IMG/VR virus record: IMGVR_UViG_3300048838_000785
Span: 1 to 41,076 of that record
Direction: 5' to 3' (one strand)
From: a virus
DNA length: 41,076 bases
Below the pieces are notes generated by a model, which did no database searches, had not been told where the DNA came from, and saw only the letters and a list, made by a program, of their open reading frames with translations. This document shows positions 22,195 to 30,731 of this stretch, in pieces. The position numbers and the translations under genes were made by a program. Every line of letters starts with the position of its first letter. Within the stretch, counting starts at the first letter, position 1.

Positions 22195-24282
22195 TCAAAA
22201 CCCGGCCCCGTCAGCCATTACCCCGGCCAGGTGCTCTGCAATAGCCCCGGCTCCTGCCGTTCTCCAGTAAGACTGTTTGCGGACCGCCCACAGCCGGACC
22301 TGTTTGCCATCCGGCCCCCGGACCCGCCCGAGCTGCTCGGCCCCGATCCGCCGTAAATAGCGCCCGAGGTCGTTAGATAGTCTCGGGATCTTACGTATAG
22401 ACTCGGGCAGTAAATCGTTTTCTACAATATCGACCAGAGACACCAGGTCACGTTCAAACGGCGCTGTCCGGTTCTCGATATGCTCTTTAAGCCACGATTC
22501 CACGACAGACCGGCTCGACTCGATCATCAAATTTTTTGCGTGGGTTGCCGGGGCTCGGCCCTGCGGCTCAAACTCCTCTGAGAATTGGTGCTCGTTTATT
22601 AGATAGAAGGCAAGATTTGCGGCTTTGATTTCGATTTCAGAGAACAGGCCCTTATAGTATTTCGCGGTTTTCGGGCGAGCCGGGGAGAACACGACAAAAA
22701 ATCGTCTATCGTGTTCGTCTATTTTTAGGGCGTCCCGGTAATTCGTTAAACAGAACAGATTGAATTTATTTTCCATCAACACCACATTCCGACCCTTGTC
22801 CTCGATCATTATGCGGTCCTCCGTGATCCACTGTTTCAGCCTGTTGACCGCGCTCGCCCCGTCAGATCCGGCGAGCATCAGTTCTTCAATACAGATGAGC
22901 TGGCCACGTTTTAGAAATCCGTTAAACCGGCTTTTGAGATTGTCGCCGTGGGGTTCGATGACGTTTGTCGGGCCGAGCATCGCCCGGAAAAGATGCTTAA
23001 AATAGCTCTTACCTACGCCCTGCAAACCTTGCAGCACAAGAGCGAAATGGATCTTACGACCCGGGTTCTGTACGGCATACGCCATCCAGTCAATAAACAG
23101 GGCCCGCTCGCGCTCTTCCGGTATCAGATATTCCATGTGCTCGAAGAACCACGTCAGCTCACCCTTTACGGGCTGTACGTCCGGCGGAACATAGAGATTG
23201 AGACGCTTCCACCGCTTACCATTTATTTTCTGGTCCTGCCCCGGAGCGTAGACAATGGTTTCGAATTTCTCGATCTGATTTGTTTTGAGCAGTATATCTG
23301 ATGGCTTGCCCTTGCCGTCGAACCGATCAAGATGCAAGGCATTGAATTGTTCGGACGAGTAATCGTCCATAGATTGCAGGTCGAAAAAGCTGTGCGTCGC
23401 CGCCACATAAGCCCACCCTCGCCAGTAATCAGCGTCGGCCTCAAGATCATCCACGACACTTGACGGGGGCTCGGGGGCATCGGTGAACAGGGGCTTTGTC
23501 GGTTCAAGCTGTGCGTATTTTTCCGCATTGCGGGCTATGTTCTCGACCTCCTGTGCGTCAAGCGACGGCCCGATCTTGCGCAAATTGTAATTGTTCAGGA
23601 GGGCGATCCGGTCGGTTGCATCTATGCCGAGGTTCACGGCCTGCGCAGCGATTTTAAAAAGCGTCTGGTTCCGCTCTCCCGGTCCGGGGGCTGGCAGACT
23701 TGCGGCGAAATTAGAAAATTCCAGATATTTCGGGCTTGCTATCTCTTCGATAGAGAAGCGTTGATCCGAGCAATAGACCAGGGAGTGTAAGACACGCTGA
23801 CCGCCTTTGAGATTGTACGTTCCGGGTAAGCGAACCACTCGCGGCAGGTCACACACTGATGGATCGGAGCCGTAGATTTCGGCGAGAAACTTCTGACAGT
23901 GTTTAAACCGATCAAGCGGGATAGGCTCTTCCGGCAAAAAGAAAAAGTGACGCCTGCCGGGTCGCCCGGCTTCGATGGCAAAACGTAACGGTTGCTCGCC
24001 CTTCCAATCGTCGCAATCTATGAACAGGGCTCTTATTTTTGTTATATTCTCGGTCTTGCGTCCCTGACCGTCCGTCTCGTTGAGCGTGAGAAAAATCCCG
24101 GTCCCTTCCGCTTGCAGTTCTGCAAAGCGGGGCCATGCGTCCAAAAGCGTCGCGTGAAACGGCATGTATTTACGCGCCTTGCGCCCCTTCGGAGCATGAT
24201 CCGCAATCGGCTGCCAGCAGAGAACCGGGTCAGCTTCGCCCGTCAGAGCGCGAATGAATTTCTTCGCCTGTGTTTTATCCAT
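22195..24282 (-). CDS. Primase-helicase (RepB-type AEP primase plus SF3-like DUF5906 helicase)
   Basis: 695 aa. The N-terminal part is an archaeo-eukaryotic-type primase: IRALFIDCDDW (Asp89, Asp91 as metal ligands), GRRHFFFLPEEPIPLDRF and the VCDLPRVVRLPGTYNLKGG signature of RepB-like primases. The C-terminal part is a helicase with Walker A LQGLQGVGKSYF near residues 418-429, a Walker B-like GQLICIEELM and a following MIEDKGRN-NKFNLFCLTNY segment. The layout is like NrS-1 phage primase-helicases. It would open and prime the origin, fitting the nearby repeat region. ATG at 24282 begins 6 bases after the membrane peptide stop. Confidence 0.9.
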   Translation of the reverse strand: MDKTQAKKFIRALTGEADPVLCWQPIADHAPKGRKARKYMPFHATLLDAWPRFAELQAEGTGIFLTLNETDGQGRKTENITKIRALFIDCDDWKGEQPLRFAIEAGRPGRRHFFFLPEEPIPLDRFKHCQKFLAEIYGSDPSVCDLPRVVRLPGTYNLKGGQRVLHSLVYCSDQRFSIEEIASPKYLEFSNFAASLPAPGPGERNQTLFKIAAQAVNLGIDATDRIALLNNYNLRKIGPSLDAQEVENIARNAEKYAQLEPTKPLFTDAPEPPSSVVDDLEADADYWRGWAYVAATHSFFDLQSMDDYSSEQFNALHLDRFDGKGKPSDILLKTNQIEKFETIVYAPGQDQKINGKRWKRLNLYVPPDVQPVKGELTWFFEHMEYLIPEERERALFIDWMAYAVQNPGRKIHFALVLQGLQGVGKSYFKHLFRAMLGPTNVIEPHGDNLKSRFNGFLKRGQLICIEELMLAGSDGASAVNRLKQWITEDRIMIEDKGRNVVLMENKFNLFCLTNYRDALKIDEHDRRFFVVFSPARPKTAKYYKGLFSEIEIKAANLAFYLINEHQFSEEFEPQGRAPATHAKNLMIESSRSVVESWLKEHIENRTAPFERDLVSLVDIVENDLLPESIRKIPRLSNDLGRYLRRIGAEQLGRVRGPDGKQVRLWAVRKQSYWRTAGAGAIAEHLAGVMADGAGF

Positions 24283-24288
24283 GGAGTG

Positions 24289-24486
24289 TTACTTCCGCAC
24301 CTCCACTACAACCGATCCAGATTTAATCGCCCACCGCACACCTGCGAAAATCGCAGTCCAGCTCATCCAGAGCAGAAGATCCAGACGCGGGTAAAGGAAT
24401 CCGTGGATCGCATAATACAACCACCCCGTCAGTATGTAGAGCGTGATGGTCATGGATAGAATGAGTAGCGCGGTCAGAATTTTCAT
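24289..24486 (-). CDS. Small two-helix membrane protein
   Basis: 65 aa from the ATG at 24486, overlapping the previous stop (ATGA) with GGGAGG 5 bases upstream. Two hydrophobic segments (ILTALLILSMTITLYILTGW and LLLWMSWTAIFAGVRWAI) with a short loop; the C-terminus is basic. In the early region, far from the lysis genes, so a membrane-anchored early function is more likely than holin. No family recognised. Confidence 0.68.
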   Translation of the reverse strand: MKILTALLILSMTITLYILTGWLYYAIHGFLYPRLDLLLWMSWTAIFAGVRWAIKSGSVVVEVRK

Positions 24487-24794
24487 ACAGCCTCCCTTAT
24501 TTTTTTCGCTATTCGTTCGGGGGTCATATTGCGCACGTTCCAGACCTCGGGCCGCCACGTTGGATTCAGAGCGTCAAAATACCCGCCAACGTAAGCCTGG
24601 TGGACCGTCTCGACGCACAGGATCAATTTAGGATAAACCGGGAGCCATTCCGATACGTGCATTGTTTTCCGCTTCCGAGTGTGATACCGAGATATTCCAC
24701 AGGGTTTGAATTCAAAATTTGGCAGTAGCTCCCGTAGTTGCTTTGCCAGAGCTACCGACCGGTCGGCCCCTGCTGTGCATACCACGAGTATCAT
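24483..24794 (-). CDS. CX5R phosphatase-like protein
   Basis: 103 aa from the ATG at 24794, coupled to the upstream methyltransferase (ATGA). MILVVCTAGADRSVALAKQL has the C-X5-R-S phosphate loop of protein tyrosine phosphatases (Cys6, Arg12). The following YHTRKRK and the CTAGADRSVALA pattern also recall the C-terminal domain of RapZ (CTGGxHRSV), an RNA-binding/PTP-like fold. So it may be a phosphatase, an RNA-binding mimic, or a nucleotide enzyme. No Asp general acid could be assigned. A longer start to 24830 overlaps the methyltransferase and is unlikely. Confidence 0.6.
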   Translation of the reverse strand: MILVVCTAGADRSVALAKQLRELLPNFEFKPCGISRYHTRKRKTMHVSEWLPVYPKLILCVETVHQAYVGGYFDALNPTWRPEVWNVRNMTPERIAKKIREAV

Positions 24795-25624
24795 GCCGCC
24801 TCCATTGCGCGCGGATTCAGCCACAGGCATTCTGTGCGTTCCCGCCGTTTGTTGTCTCTGGTCTGTTTCTCGATCCGCTTCCAGCCGCGCAGAGTCTGGT
24901 CGTAGAGGTCGCTCTGGTAACCGGACAGGATGACGGACCCTTTCAGATCCTGAATTTGCTCCAGGAGGGATTTGTGCCCCCCGCCAAAGAGTCCATCTGA
25001 TTCGAGCAACTCATGTTTGTACAGGGCGCTTTGGTCTGCTCGCGTCTCTGCCAGATACGGCGGGTCCATGTAGTGTAGGGTAGATGGCGAGTCCACCATT
25101 CGGGCCACGTCCATGGCGTCTCTGTTCTCAATGTGTACTCCGCGCAGCCTTTGGGATGCGATGACAACCCGGCGGAGCTGCCCGGCGTAGAGGGCCGCAG
25201 CGTTGTGCCCGCCGGATCCATCCAGATTGCCGTGCGCTCGCCAGCCGGATCCTTGCCGGGCCCTGTTGAGTCCTACACCCTGCCAGCAGCGCAGATGAAA
25301 GGCCCAGGCCCTGCGCACAGGATCGGTTGTGTTGCCCTCTCTCGCACATTCATCGTGAAACGTCTCCCGGCTATACGGTGTGCGTTTAAGAAGATGCAGG
25401 AATGCAGGTAGCTGGTCCCGAAGCACCAGGAAAAAATTCGTCACCTCTCCATCCAGGTCGTTGTAGTATTCGATCTTTGCGCGTGGCTTATTAAGCAAGA
25501 TCGCAGCAGATCCGCCAAACGGCTCACAGTAGCATTCGTGCTCGGGGAATTGATCTATGATCCAATCCCGCAGCAGGAATTTTGCTCCAAAGTATTTCAG
25601 GACTGGCTTGACGGTCTCGATCAT
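24791..25624 (-). CDS. D12-class DNA adenine methyltransferase
   Basis: 277 aa. The N-terminal LKYFGAKFLLRDWI and CEPFGGSAAILL (motif I) and later HYMDPPYLAETR (motif IV, DPPY near residue 186) are the D12/Dam-class signature, in the alpha-like order. It methylates N6 of adenine in a short target, probably GATC-like. It probably protects phage DNA from restriction or marks replication state. Start ATG at 25624, 17 bases after the helicase stop. Confidence 0.92.
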   Translation of the reverse strand: MIETVKPVLKYFGAKFLLRDWIIDQFPEHECYCEPFGGSAAILLNKPRAKIEYYNDLDGEVTNFFLVLRDQLPAFLHLLKRTPYSRETFHDECAREGNTTDPVRRAWAFHLRCWQGVGLNRARQGSGWRAHGNLDGSGGHNAAALYAGQLRRVVIASQRLRGVHIENRDAMDVARMVDSPSTLHYMDPPYLAETRADQSALYKHELLESDGLFGGGHKSLLEQIQDLKGSVILSGYQSDLYDQTLRGWKRIEKQTRDNKRRERTECLWLNPRAMEAA

Positions 25625-25641
25625 TTAACGCCCCTTTCTCG

Positions 25642-26988
25642 CTAACCGTAAATTCTATCTAACGTTTCTACTTTCCGCAGAGCCGTTTTTATAATCTCTT
25701 CATCCAATGAGTTCTCCACAATCAAGAACCGGGCGAGCACCGCCGATTTTTGGCCGATCCGATGAAACCTGTCCACCGCCTGGTCTATATCCCCGGGCAC
25801 ATACCAGGGCTCAACAAATAAAGCGTGGCTTGCGGACGTAAGCGTAATACCCACCCCGGACGCCTTGATTTGCCCGATAAACACCCGGCAAGAAGATTCG
25901 TTCTGGAACGCCTGCACTCGCTCCTGTCGGATTTTATGCGGCACCCCGCCATGAACCAGAGCAGGGTTGTATTCTGCAAGTGCGGTGTTTAGCTCTTCAG
26001 CGACTGCACGGTGCCAACAAAAGACGCCGATCTTCTCGATGGATTCTAAATCGTTTTTAATAATCGACAGCGCATGCGGAACTTTTGCAAGCCCGAATTC
26101 ATGGCGCAGACGTGCAAGCGGCGTCAGGTCGAAGGGCCCGCGCTCCAGCAGATCTTGCAAATCAAGCGAGAAATTCTCAGCGGGCATTGCCTGCATTACA
26201 TCTTCTATCGAATAGCCCTGTTCTTCTTTGATCAGCTTTTTAAGTCGAGCGTCCGGGCCTATGTGCAGAATTTGATAGTTCTTTTCGGGCAGTTCCGGCA
26301 GCACGTCTTTTTTTAATCTACGTAACATGAACTTAGATAGAATTGCTTTCAGCTCCTTTTCATTTCTGACGCCTTTCGGCGCAAAGCCGAACTGGTTAAA
26401 TTTGTTTATCGACGGCTTCGTATCATAGCAGAACCGCTGTACCCACGCGGCATAACTTTTTAATCCATCAGGTAAATCTCCGCACCGGGCGGCCATTGTG
26501 TACAGCTCATGCGCTCCATTGGGTGCGGGCGTGCCGGACAGGCAAAGCAGCTTTGACTGCCCCTCTCGATAGATACCTTTTATCTTTCGCGCCCCTAAAA
26601 TTCGCTGCGTTCGTATAGCCGCCGGGCTCTTGAGATAGTGCGCCTCATCTATTATGATCTGCCCCCATCGCCGCGCTGACAGCTTATCGTGCATAGCCGC
26701 TGCAAGTTCAAAAGACACAATAACCCAGTCAGCGACGGGGGCTTGCTTCGCGGAGTCTACGATCTGCAACCAGACGCGGGTAAACCCGCGCCTGTGAATT
26801 TCGTCTCGCCAGTTGAGCTTGAGAAACGCTGGACAGATTATTAAAGTTTTCTCCGCTTCACTTGATATATTGAGCGCCTGGACTGTCTTGCCCAGGCCCA
26901 TTTCATCCGCGAGAAGCGCCCGCCCCGTCGCCGCAAGCTGGATCTTTAGCCAGTCGACGCCCTCGCGCTGGAACGGGTAAAGATTCAT
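25642..26988 (-). CDS. SNF2-family DNA helicase/translocase
   Basis: 448 aa from the ATG at 26988, overlapping the previous stop (ATGA); an in-frame TTG at 26994 is an alternative and has GGAAGGAG 4 bases upstream. Motifs in order: Walker [14 protein letters not shown] near 27-39, DEAH in [21 protein letters not shown] (III), a Q/T-rich central region, then [19 protein letters not shown] and HRIGQKS (V and VI). This is the standard SNF2 set. Such phage proteins are thought to remodel replication or recombination intermediates. It is encoded with other replication genes. Confidence 0.93.
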   Translation of the reverse strand: MNLYPFQREGVDWLKIQLAATGRALLADEMGLGKTVQALNISSEAEKTLIICPAFLKLNWRDEIHRRGFTRVWLQIVDSAKQAPVADWVIVSFELAAAMHDKLSARRWGQIIIDEAHYLKSPAAIRTQRILGARKIKGIYREGQSKLLCLSGTPAPNGAHELYTMAARCGDLPDGLKSYAAWVQRFCYDTKPSINKFNQFGFAPKGVRNEKELKAILSKFMLRRLKKDVLPELPEKNYQILHIGPDARLKKLIKEEQGYSIEDVMQAMPAENFSLDLQDLLERGPFDLTPLARLRHEFGLAKVPHALSIIKNDLESIEKIGVFCWHRAVAEELNTALAEYNPALVHGGVPHKIRQERVQAFQNESSCRVFIGQIKASGVGITLTSASHALFVEPWYVPGDIDQAVDRFHRIGQKSAVLARFLIVENSLDEEIIKTALRKVETLDRIYG

Positions 26989-27653
26989 GTCCAAATTACT
27001 CCTTCCAGATTGCAGCCTTGGTTTTCGAGCATCGATCTATGTAATTTGTCCACTTTTGCCCCGAAAAGATTCGCCCCGGAGAGATCCGCCCGGGAGAGAT
27101 TCGCCCCGAAAAGATTCGCCCCGTAGAGATTCGCCCCGAAAAGATCCGCCCCGTAGAGATTCGCCCCGAAAAGATCCGCCCCGTAGAGATTCGCCCGGGA
27201 GAGATTCGCCCCGGAGAGATCCGCCCCGGAGAGATCCGCCCGGGAGAGATTCGCCCCGGAGAGATCCGCCCGGGAGAGATTCGCCCCGAAAAGATTCGCC
27301 CCGGAGAGATCCGCCCGAGAGAGTAAACGCCAGAATGCTTCCGGTCTGACTCGGCGCAGCTGCAATCTTCGCACGCCAAATTTTTCGGATGACTCGCTTA
27401 CAACGTCGTTCTCGGTCCAGCGCGCATACCAGATCCACCAATTACGCGGGGCGTAGCGAGCGTCGATCTTGCGCATGACATGCAGACGCCCCGGCCCGCA
27501 GTCACTCCTGTCTGATGCGATCGGTTTCGGGTGCTCAGTCCATTCGGACCATTTTTGTCCGCGCTGCGGTAGATTATACGCAAACCGATTCCCGGCATAC
27601 TCTGTACAACCGTCAGGCCCGAGGAACTTCCAGCCGTATTGGTAATTTTTCAT
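26985..27653 (-). CDS. Pentapeptide-repeat protein
   Basis: 222 aa. About 110 N-terminal residues form a globular domain ([35 protein letters not shown], mixed beta with conserved W and C), then about 18 tandem A(D/N)LxX repeats ([20 protein letters not shown]...), which fold as a square right-handed beta helix. A short C-terminal tail follows. Family members mimic DNA (gyrase inhibitors), bind proteins or protect DNA. Position among replication genes and beside an SNF2 helicase would suit a DNA-mimic role; no function is proved. The repeats are almost identical at DNA level. ATG overlaps the previous stop. Confidence 0.88.
   Translation of the reverse strand: MKNYQYGWKFLGPDGCTEYAGNRFAYNLPQRGQKWSEWTEHPKPIASDRSDCGPGRLHVMRKIDARYAPRNWWIWYARWTENDVVSESSEKFGVRRLQLRRVRPEAFWRLLSRADLSGANLFGANLSRADLSGANLSRADLSGADLSGANLSRANLYGADLFGANLYGADLFGANLYGANLFGANLSRADLSGANLFGAKVDKLHRSMLENQGCNLEGVIWT
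27059..27330 (-). repeat. 15-bp tandem repeats coding the pentapeptides
   Basis: About eighteen 15-bp units with a few variants. A 30-bp block at 27121-27150 is repeated exactly at 27151-27180, and the next unit starts the same way. Such high identity points to recent duplication, so repeat number could vary between isolates. Confidence 0.9.
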
Positions 27654-28780
27654 AAAGTCTCAAACCCCAGCCGCTTTGCAGCCTCCGCCCCGGACAGCTC
27701 CGGGCGCTTATCATCTGCCGGAACAAGCACCGGACCGCGTGATGGGCGAGTTGTTAAATCGTCGATCATACCGCGCCCCGTTATTTTCTCAATCTGCGCC
27801 GGGCTCTTGAGCTTCACAGGCTCAAAAATTGCCTTGCCGTATTTCTTAAGCTTCTTTTCCGTTTCCTTCTCGTCGGTCCACTCGCGGTATCCAAAAGCCT
27901 CAACGATTTTATAACCCTTGATTTCTTCGCCGCTCAGCATTCGTTCCCGTGCATCGTCCTCGACGCTTTTCAGGAAGAACTTTATTTGCGGTGCTGCATC
28001 AAGCACCTTTTTAATTTCATCAGTCGTCAGTCGTTTTGCCATGTTTTTCATGCTATCTACCACCTCTAATTGTTTCTGGATTGCAGGACATTCGAGAATC
28101 GCCGGACAGAACCGGCAATGCTCGCCCGTGTTTAGTTCTTTTTTCTTAACGATTTCAGCGACCAGAGAGCCAAACCATTTCAGCGCCTCTGCATCTATCT
28201 GCCATACTCGCCAACCGGGGTCAAAAAGCCCTCGTGGCTGGAAAATATGCAGACAGATTGTCTCCTGCCCATTGTAAGCCCCGAGCGCATAGATCAGCAG
28301 TTGCGGATTATTTTCGGCCTCGACGCGTAGCCCGGCACCAAATTTGAGGTCCAGCACGTGCAGCGTGTTGCCGCTATTTATTATCGCATCTGCGGTGCCC
28401 TCGATGACGATTTTTGATCCGGGCACCCGCCACAGGATCAGCTCTTCAATATGCCGCCGCCCTTTAATCTTCTTTAGATAGGCCTTCCACTCTGTCGCCG
28501 CGCTGACTATTTCTCGCGTCAGTTCTGTCTCGTAGTCGAGTTTTGGCAGGCTCTTATGAGTAAGCGCGTACTCAGCCACCGCATGAGCTACGATCCCCTC
28601 CAGCGCATAGACGCTCATGGGCTGTTCGACTCTTGTTGGTTTGAGCGTCTCACTGCCGGGGCATTTTAGCCACCGATGCGCTGCTGACGGTGCGTATTTT
28701 CTGTCGGTTTTTCGTTCAAGCCGGCTTGCCGCTAATTTAGCAGCAAAAGCCTTGTTCGGGAATATACTGTAGGCGTCCAT
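27650..28780 (-). CDS. DUF2800 (PD-(D/E)XK, Cas4/RecB-like) nuclease
   Basis: 376 aa. [12 protein letters not shown] at the start, then [13 protein letters not shown], a [13 protein letters not shown] / [29 protein letters not shown] pattern with the nuclease D-x-K-x-G motif, and a C-terminal Cys cluster [13 protein letters not shown] for an Fe-S cluster. This is the DUF2800 family that accompanies Enc34-like ssDNA-binding proteins and family A polymerases in many phages. It probably acts as a 5' or single-strand exonuclease in recombination. It overlaps the clamp stop by one base (TGATG). Confidence 0.88.
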   Translation of the reverse strand: MDAYSIFPNKAFAAKLAASRLERKTDRKYAPSAAHRWLKCPGSETLKPTRVEQPMSVYALEGIVAHAVAEYALTHKSLPKLDYETELTREIVSAATEWKAYLKKIKGRRHIEELILWRVPGSKIVIEGTADAIINSGNTLHVLDLKFGAGLRVEAENNPQLLIYALGAYNGQETICLHIFQPRGLFDPGWRVWQIDAEALKWFGSLVAEIVKKKELNTGEHCRFCPAILECPAIQKQLEVVDSMKNMAKRLTTDEIKKVLDAAPQIKFFLKSVEDDARERMLSGEEIKGYKIVEAFGYREWTDEKETEKKLKKYGKAIFEPVKLKSPAQIEKITGRGMIDDLTTRPSRGPVLVPADDKRPELSGAEAAKRLGFETL

Positions 28781-29802
28781 CAGCCGTCCTCCATTTTGCG
28801 CGGCATGACTACCGCCACGGTATCCCCGGCGCGAAACACCAGCGGGGATGAGCCACTTATAAAGCTCAGCTCTACAGACTCATCGTTCGCAAAGGTCTTG
28901 CAAAGCGCATCCTGTAAGTATTGCAAAACGATTGCAAATTTACAAGACTCCTCCCCCTCAACGCCAAAAGTGATCGCCCACGGTAACGCGCCGTGATCTT
29001 TTTGCTGCTCTTCGGAAGGCTGGAAAGAAAAGCTCGCCGCTCCTTTTGCGAAATCGCAAACGACGTGCTTTTCCACGTTTTTTGGTATTTTCATTTTCGC
29101 CAGTCTCGCCGCTGCTTTCGGTTTGATCTGAAATATCTCACCGGCTCGCGCAGGTATCACCTGCTCAAGGTCTGGAAATTTGCTGTCGATAGTGTTGGCG
29201 GCTATTGATAGGCCGCCCTGTGAATAGCTCACCCAGGTATCAACGGTAGATATCTGCAACACTTCGGACGCATCGAACAGATCCGCGATTAGTTTACAAA
29301 CTTTGATCGGGACGATCGCGTCTCTGTCTAAACTGTCGCATTTAATAGACACGGCCCGTCGGCCATCCGTCGCCTCAAGCGTTCCGCGCTTGCTATTATG
29401 ATAGACCCCGTTGAACATATATCGAGCATCCTCTGTCGCCGCGAATACGATTGCCCGGCTCAGGGCGTTGAGGTATTTGCCACTCAGGATAGTATGAGTT
29501 TCAAAATTCGGACGGTATGCGCTTGCATATTCTTCGAGACTCGCGTCCGGTTTGATCTCAAGATCGCCGATCCAGAGCGAATCGTTTTTGATCTCGATTC
29601 GATCTTTCGCGCTTGCCACCTTCGCAGCCTCTTTGATCTGTCTGGTGTTGTAGTAGAGCGTTCCGCTCACCTGTCCTGCTATCGGCAGACCCGCTATCAA
29701 GCTCCCTGCTGCACGTAGTGTTAGAACGGTTTGACCCTTCCGGCTCTCTACACTCGTCACGCCGTCAATCAACGGCAGTATTTTTTTCAGTTGTTTTATC
29801 AT
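28780..29802 (-). CDS. DnaN-like sliding clamp
   Basis: 340 aa. The pattern of an N-terminal helix, a TVLTLRAAGS strand, SRAIVFAATEDARYMFNGVYH and GTLEATDGRRAVSIK matches the DNA polymerase III beta clamp: the 'R-y-xx-Gv ... l-ATDgrR' core of DnaN. Strands continue to the C-terminus (VMPRKMED). Bacterial DnaN is about 370 aa with three domains; the length here is close. A phage-coded clamp would tether the phage polymerase encoded just across the divergent gap. GGAGGC ribosome site upstream. Confidence 0.78.
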   Translation of the reverse strand: MIKQLKKILPLIDGVTSVESRKGQTVLTLRAAGSLIAGLPIAGQVSGTLYYNTRQIKEAAKVASAKDRIEIKNDSLWIGDLEIKPDASLEEYASAYRPNFETHTILSGKYLNALSRAIVFAATEDARYMFNGVYHNSKRGTLEATDGRRAVSIKCDSLDRDAIVPIKVCKLIADLFDASEVLQISTVDTWVSYSQGGLSIAANTIDSKFPDLEQVIPARAGEIFQIKPKAAARLAKMKIPKNVEKHVVCDFAKGAASFSFQPSEEQQKDHGALPWAITFGVEGEESCKFAIVLQYLQDALCKTFANDESVELSFISGSSPLVFRAGDTVAVVMPRKMEDG

Positions 29803-29875
29803 GGCTTAAAGCCTCCCTTTTCAGACAGGCTAAATTGACGGCTCACTAATTGCAAGCCTTTTTTATTCTTTTGGT

Positions 29876-30067
29876 CTATTTTTTCTTTGCGATCGAGTCT
29901 CTTCTATATAATCGGAGTGCTTCGAATGCCTCAGCTAAAAATTGCTCGAATGCCTGGCGTTTACTGAGTCTCAGTGCCGGGTGTGCTGCTTGAATAGCAG
30001 CGAGTCGTTTATTCAACTCTTCAGCGGTAGCCGGAGAGATTTCCGAAAAAAATGCTTGCTTTTTCAT
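29876..30067 (-). CDS. Small helical/basic protein, first gene of the early operon
   Basis: 63 aa. It contains SEISPATAEELNKRLAAIQA, RLSKRQAFEQFLAEAFEAL and a basic end (IAKKK). The RLSKRQAF segment recalls short DNA-binding helices (ribbon-helix-helix-like), but this is not certain. No ribosome site; the promoter at 30102-30074 should start transcription at its ATG. It lies in the divergent gap, so an early repressor role is possible. Confidence 0.62.
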   Translation of the reverse strand: MKKQAFFSEISPATAEELNKRLAAIQAAHPALRLSKRQAFEQFLAEAFEALRLYRRDSIAKKK

Positions 30068-30073
30068 AGGCGA

Positions 30074-30102
30074 TTCATATTGTCTGACTCGTTGGCTGTC
30101 AA
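30074..30102 (-). promoter_or_regulatory. Sigma70-like promoter for the early minus-strand operon
   Basis: Minus-strand TTGACA (30102-30097), a spacer of exactly 17 bases, and TATGAA (30079-30074, 4 of 6 consensus). The ATG of the first gene begins 7 bases after the -10, at the expected transcription start, so this may give a leaderless message. Confidence 0.6.
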
Positions 30103-30107
30103 GCCAA
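30092..30107. promoter_or_regulatory. Palindromic operator over the -35 box
   Basis: The perfect inverted repeat TTGGCTGTCAAGCCAA (6-base arms, 4-base centre) includes the -35 TTGACA of the minus promoter. A repressor bound here would block the early minus genes and could also act on the plus-strand SSB gene. The binding protein is unknown. Confidence 0.55.
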
Positions 30108-30131
30108 AAAAAACAAGGATAAAGGCGTAAA

Positions 30132-30689
30132 ATGGCGACAAAAACGAAAACGAAACAAGAACCAAAACGAGTGACGACAGGGACGGCAAGGCTCAGCTTT
30201 CCGTTTCTTTTTCAAAAATCGAAAAACCCTGATGGGACAGAAGGCAAATACCGCTGCACTCTGTTGATTCCTAAAAAAGATAAACAGACAATCGCGGCAC
30301 TGGAGAAAATCGCGACCGATGCGGTCAAGAGCTTTGAACGGTGGGACGAGAAACAACAAAAACCGATGCTTGCGAAGGTCCGGGAACTGTTCAAGAATGG
30401 CGATGATTCGGAGTATGACGGTTATGCCGGGCATATAGCTGTTAACGTTTCGAACACTCGCAAACCGACCGTAGTCGGACCCGACCTGCAGCCGATCATG
30501 GATCGGGAGGACGTCTACGCCGGGTGCTATGTTCGCGCAGCCGTTACAGCGTTTGCATACGACAATATCCAGAAGGGCGTCGCTTTCTCGCTGCAAGGAA
30601 TCCAGAAAGTGAAAGATGGCGAACCTTTCGGCAGCAAGTTTAAGGCCGAAGAGGCATTTGACGCGGTGGATGAAGAGGAAGAGTTTTAA
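30132..30689 (+). CDS. Enc34-like (DUF2815) ssDNA-binding protein
   Basis: 185 aa. TTGTARLSFPFLFQKSKN at the start, a KYRCTLLIPKKDKQTIAALE core and YAGCYVRAAVTAFAYDN are the DUF2815 pattern: a single-stranded-DNA-binding OB-like protein. The C-terminus is very acidic (AFDAVDEEEEF), like SSB tails that recruit partners. It is the first gene of the plus-strand block and should coat single strands in replication and recombination. AAAGG lies 6-7 bases before the ATG. Confidence 0.9.
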   Translation: MATKTKTKQEPKRVTTGTARLSFPFLFQKSKNPDGTEGKYRCTLLIPKKDKQTIAALEKIATDAVKSFERWDEKQQKPMLAKVRELFKNGDDSEYDGYAGHIAVNVSNTRKPTVVGPDLQPIMDREDVYAGCYVRAAVTAFAYDNIQKGVAFSLQGIQKVKDGEPFGSKFKAEEAFDAVDEEEEF

Positions 30690-30703
30690 CTCCTGACACT
30701 TAT

Positions 30704-30729
30704 GCCCCGGTATAGCCGGGGCTTTTTTT
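30704..30729 (+). terminator. Rho-independent terminator between SSB and polymerase genes
   Basis: GCCCCGG / CCGGGGC stem (7 bp, loop TATAG at 30711-30715) followed directly by T7 (30723-30729). It lies 14 bases after the SSB stop and just before the polymerase ATG at 30732, so it should make SSB mRNA abundant and let only a part of transcription go on to the polymerase. Confidence 0.88.
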
Positions 30730-30731
30730 CT

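Noticed and set aside
27059-27330. Regular short repeats that might be taken for a CRISPR array
   Set aside because: There are no spacers; the 15-bp units code for A(D/N)LxX pentapeptides in one open frame.
26987-27349. Plus-strand 120-codon frame rich in Arg/Asp/Pro repeats
   Set aside because: It is the mirror of the pentapeptide repeats on the minus strand, has no ribosome site, and only reflects the 15-bp repeat.
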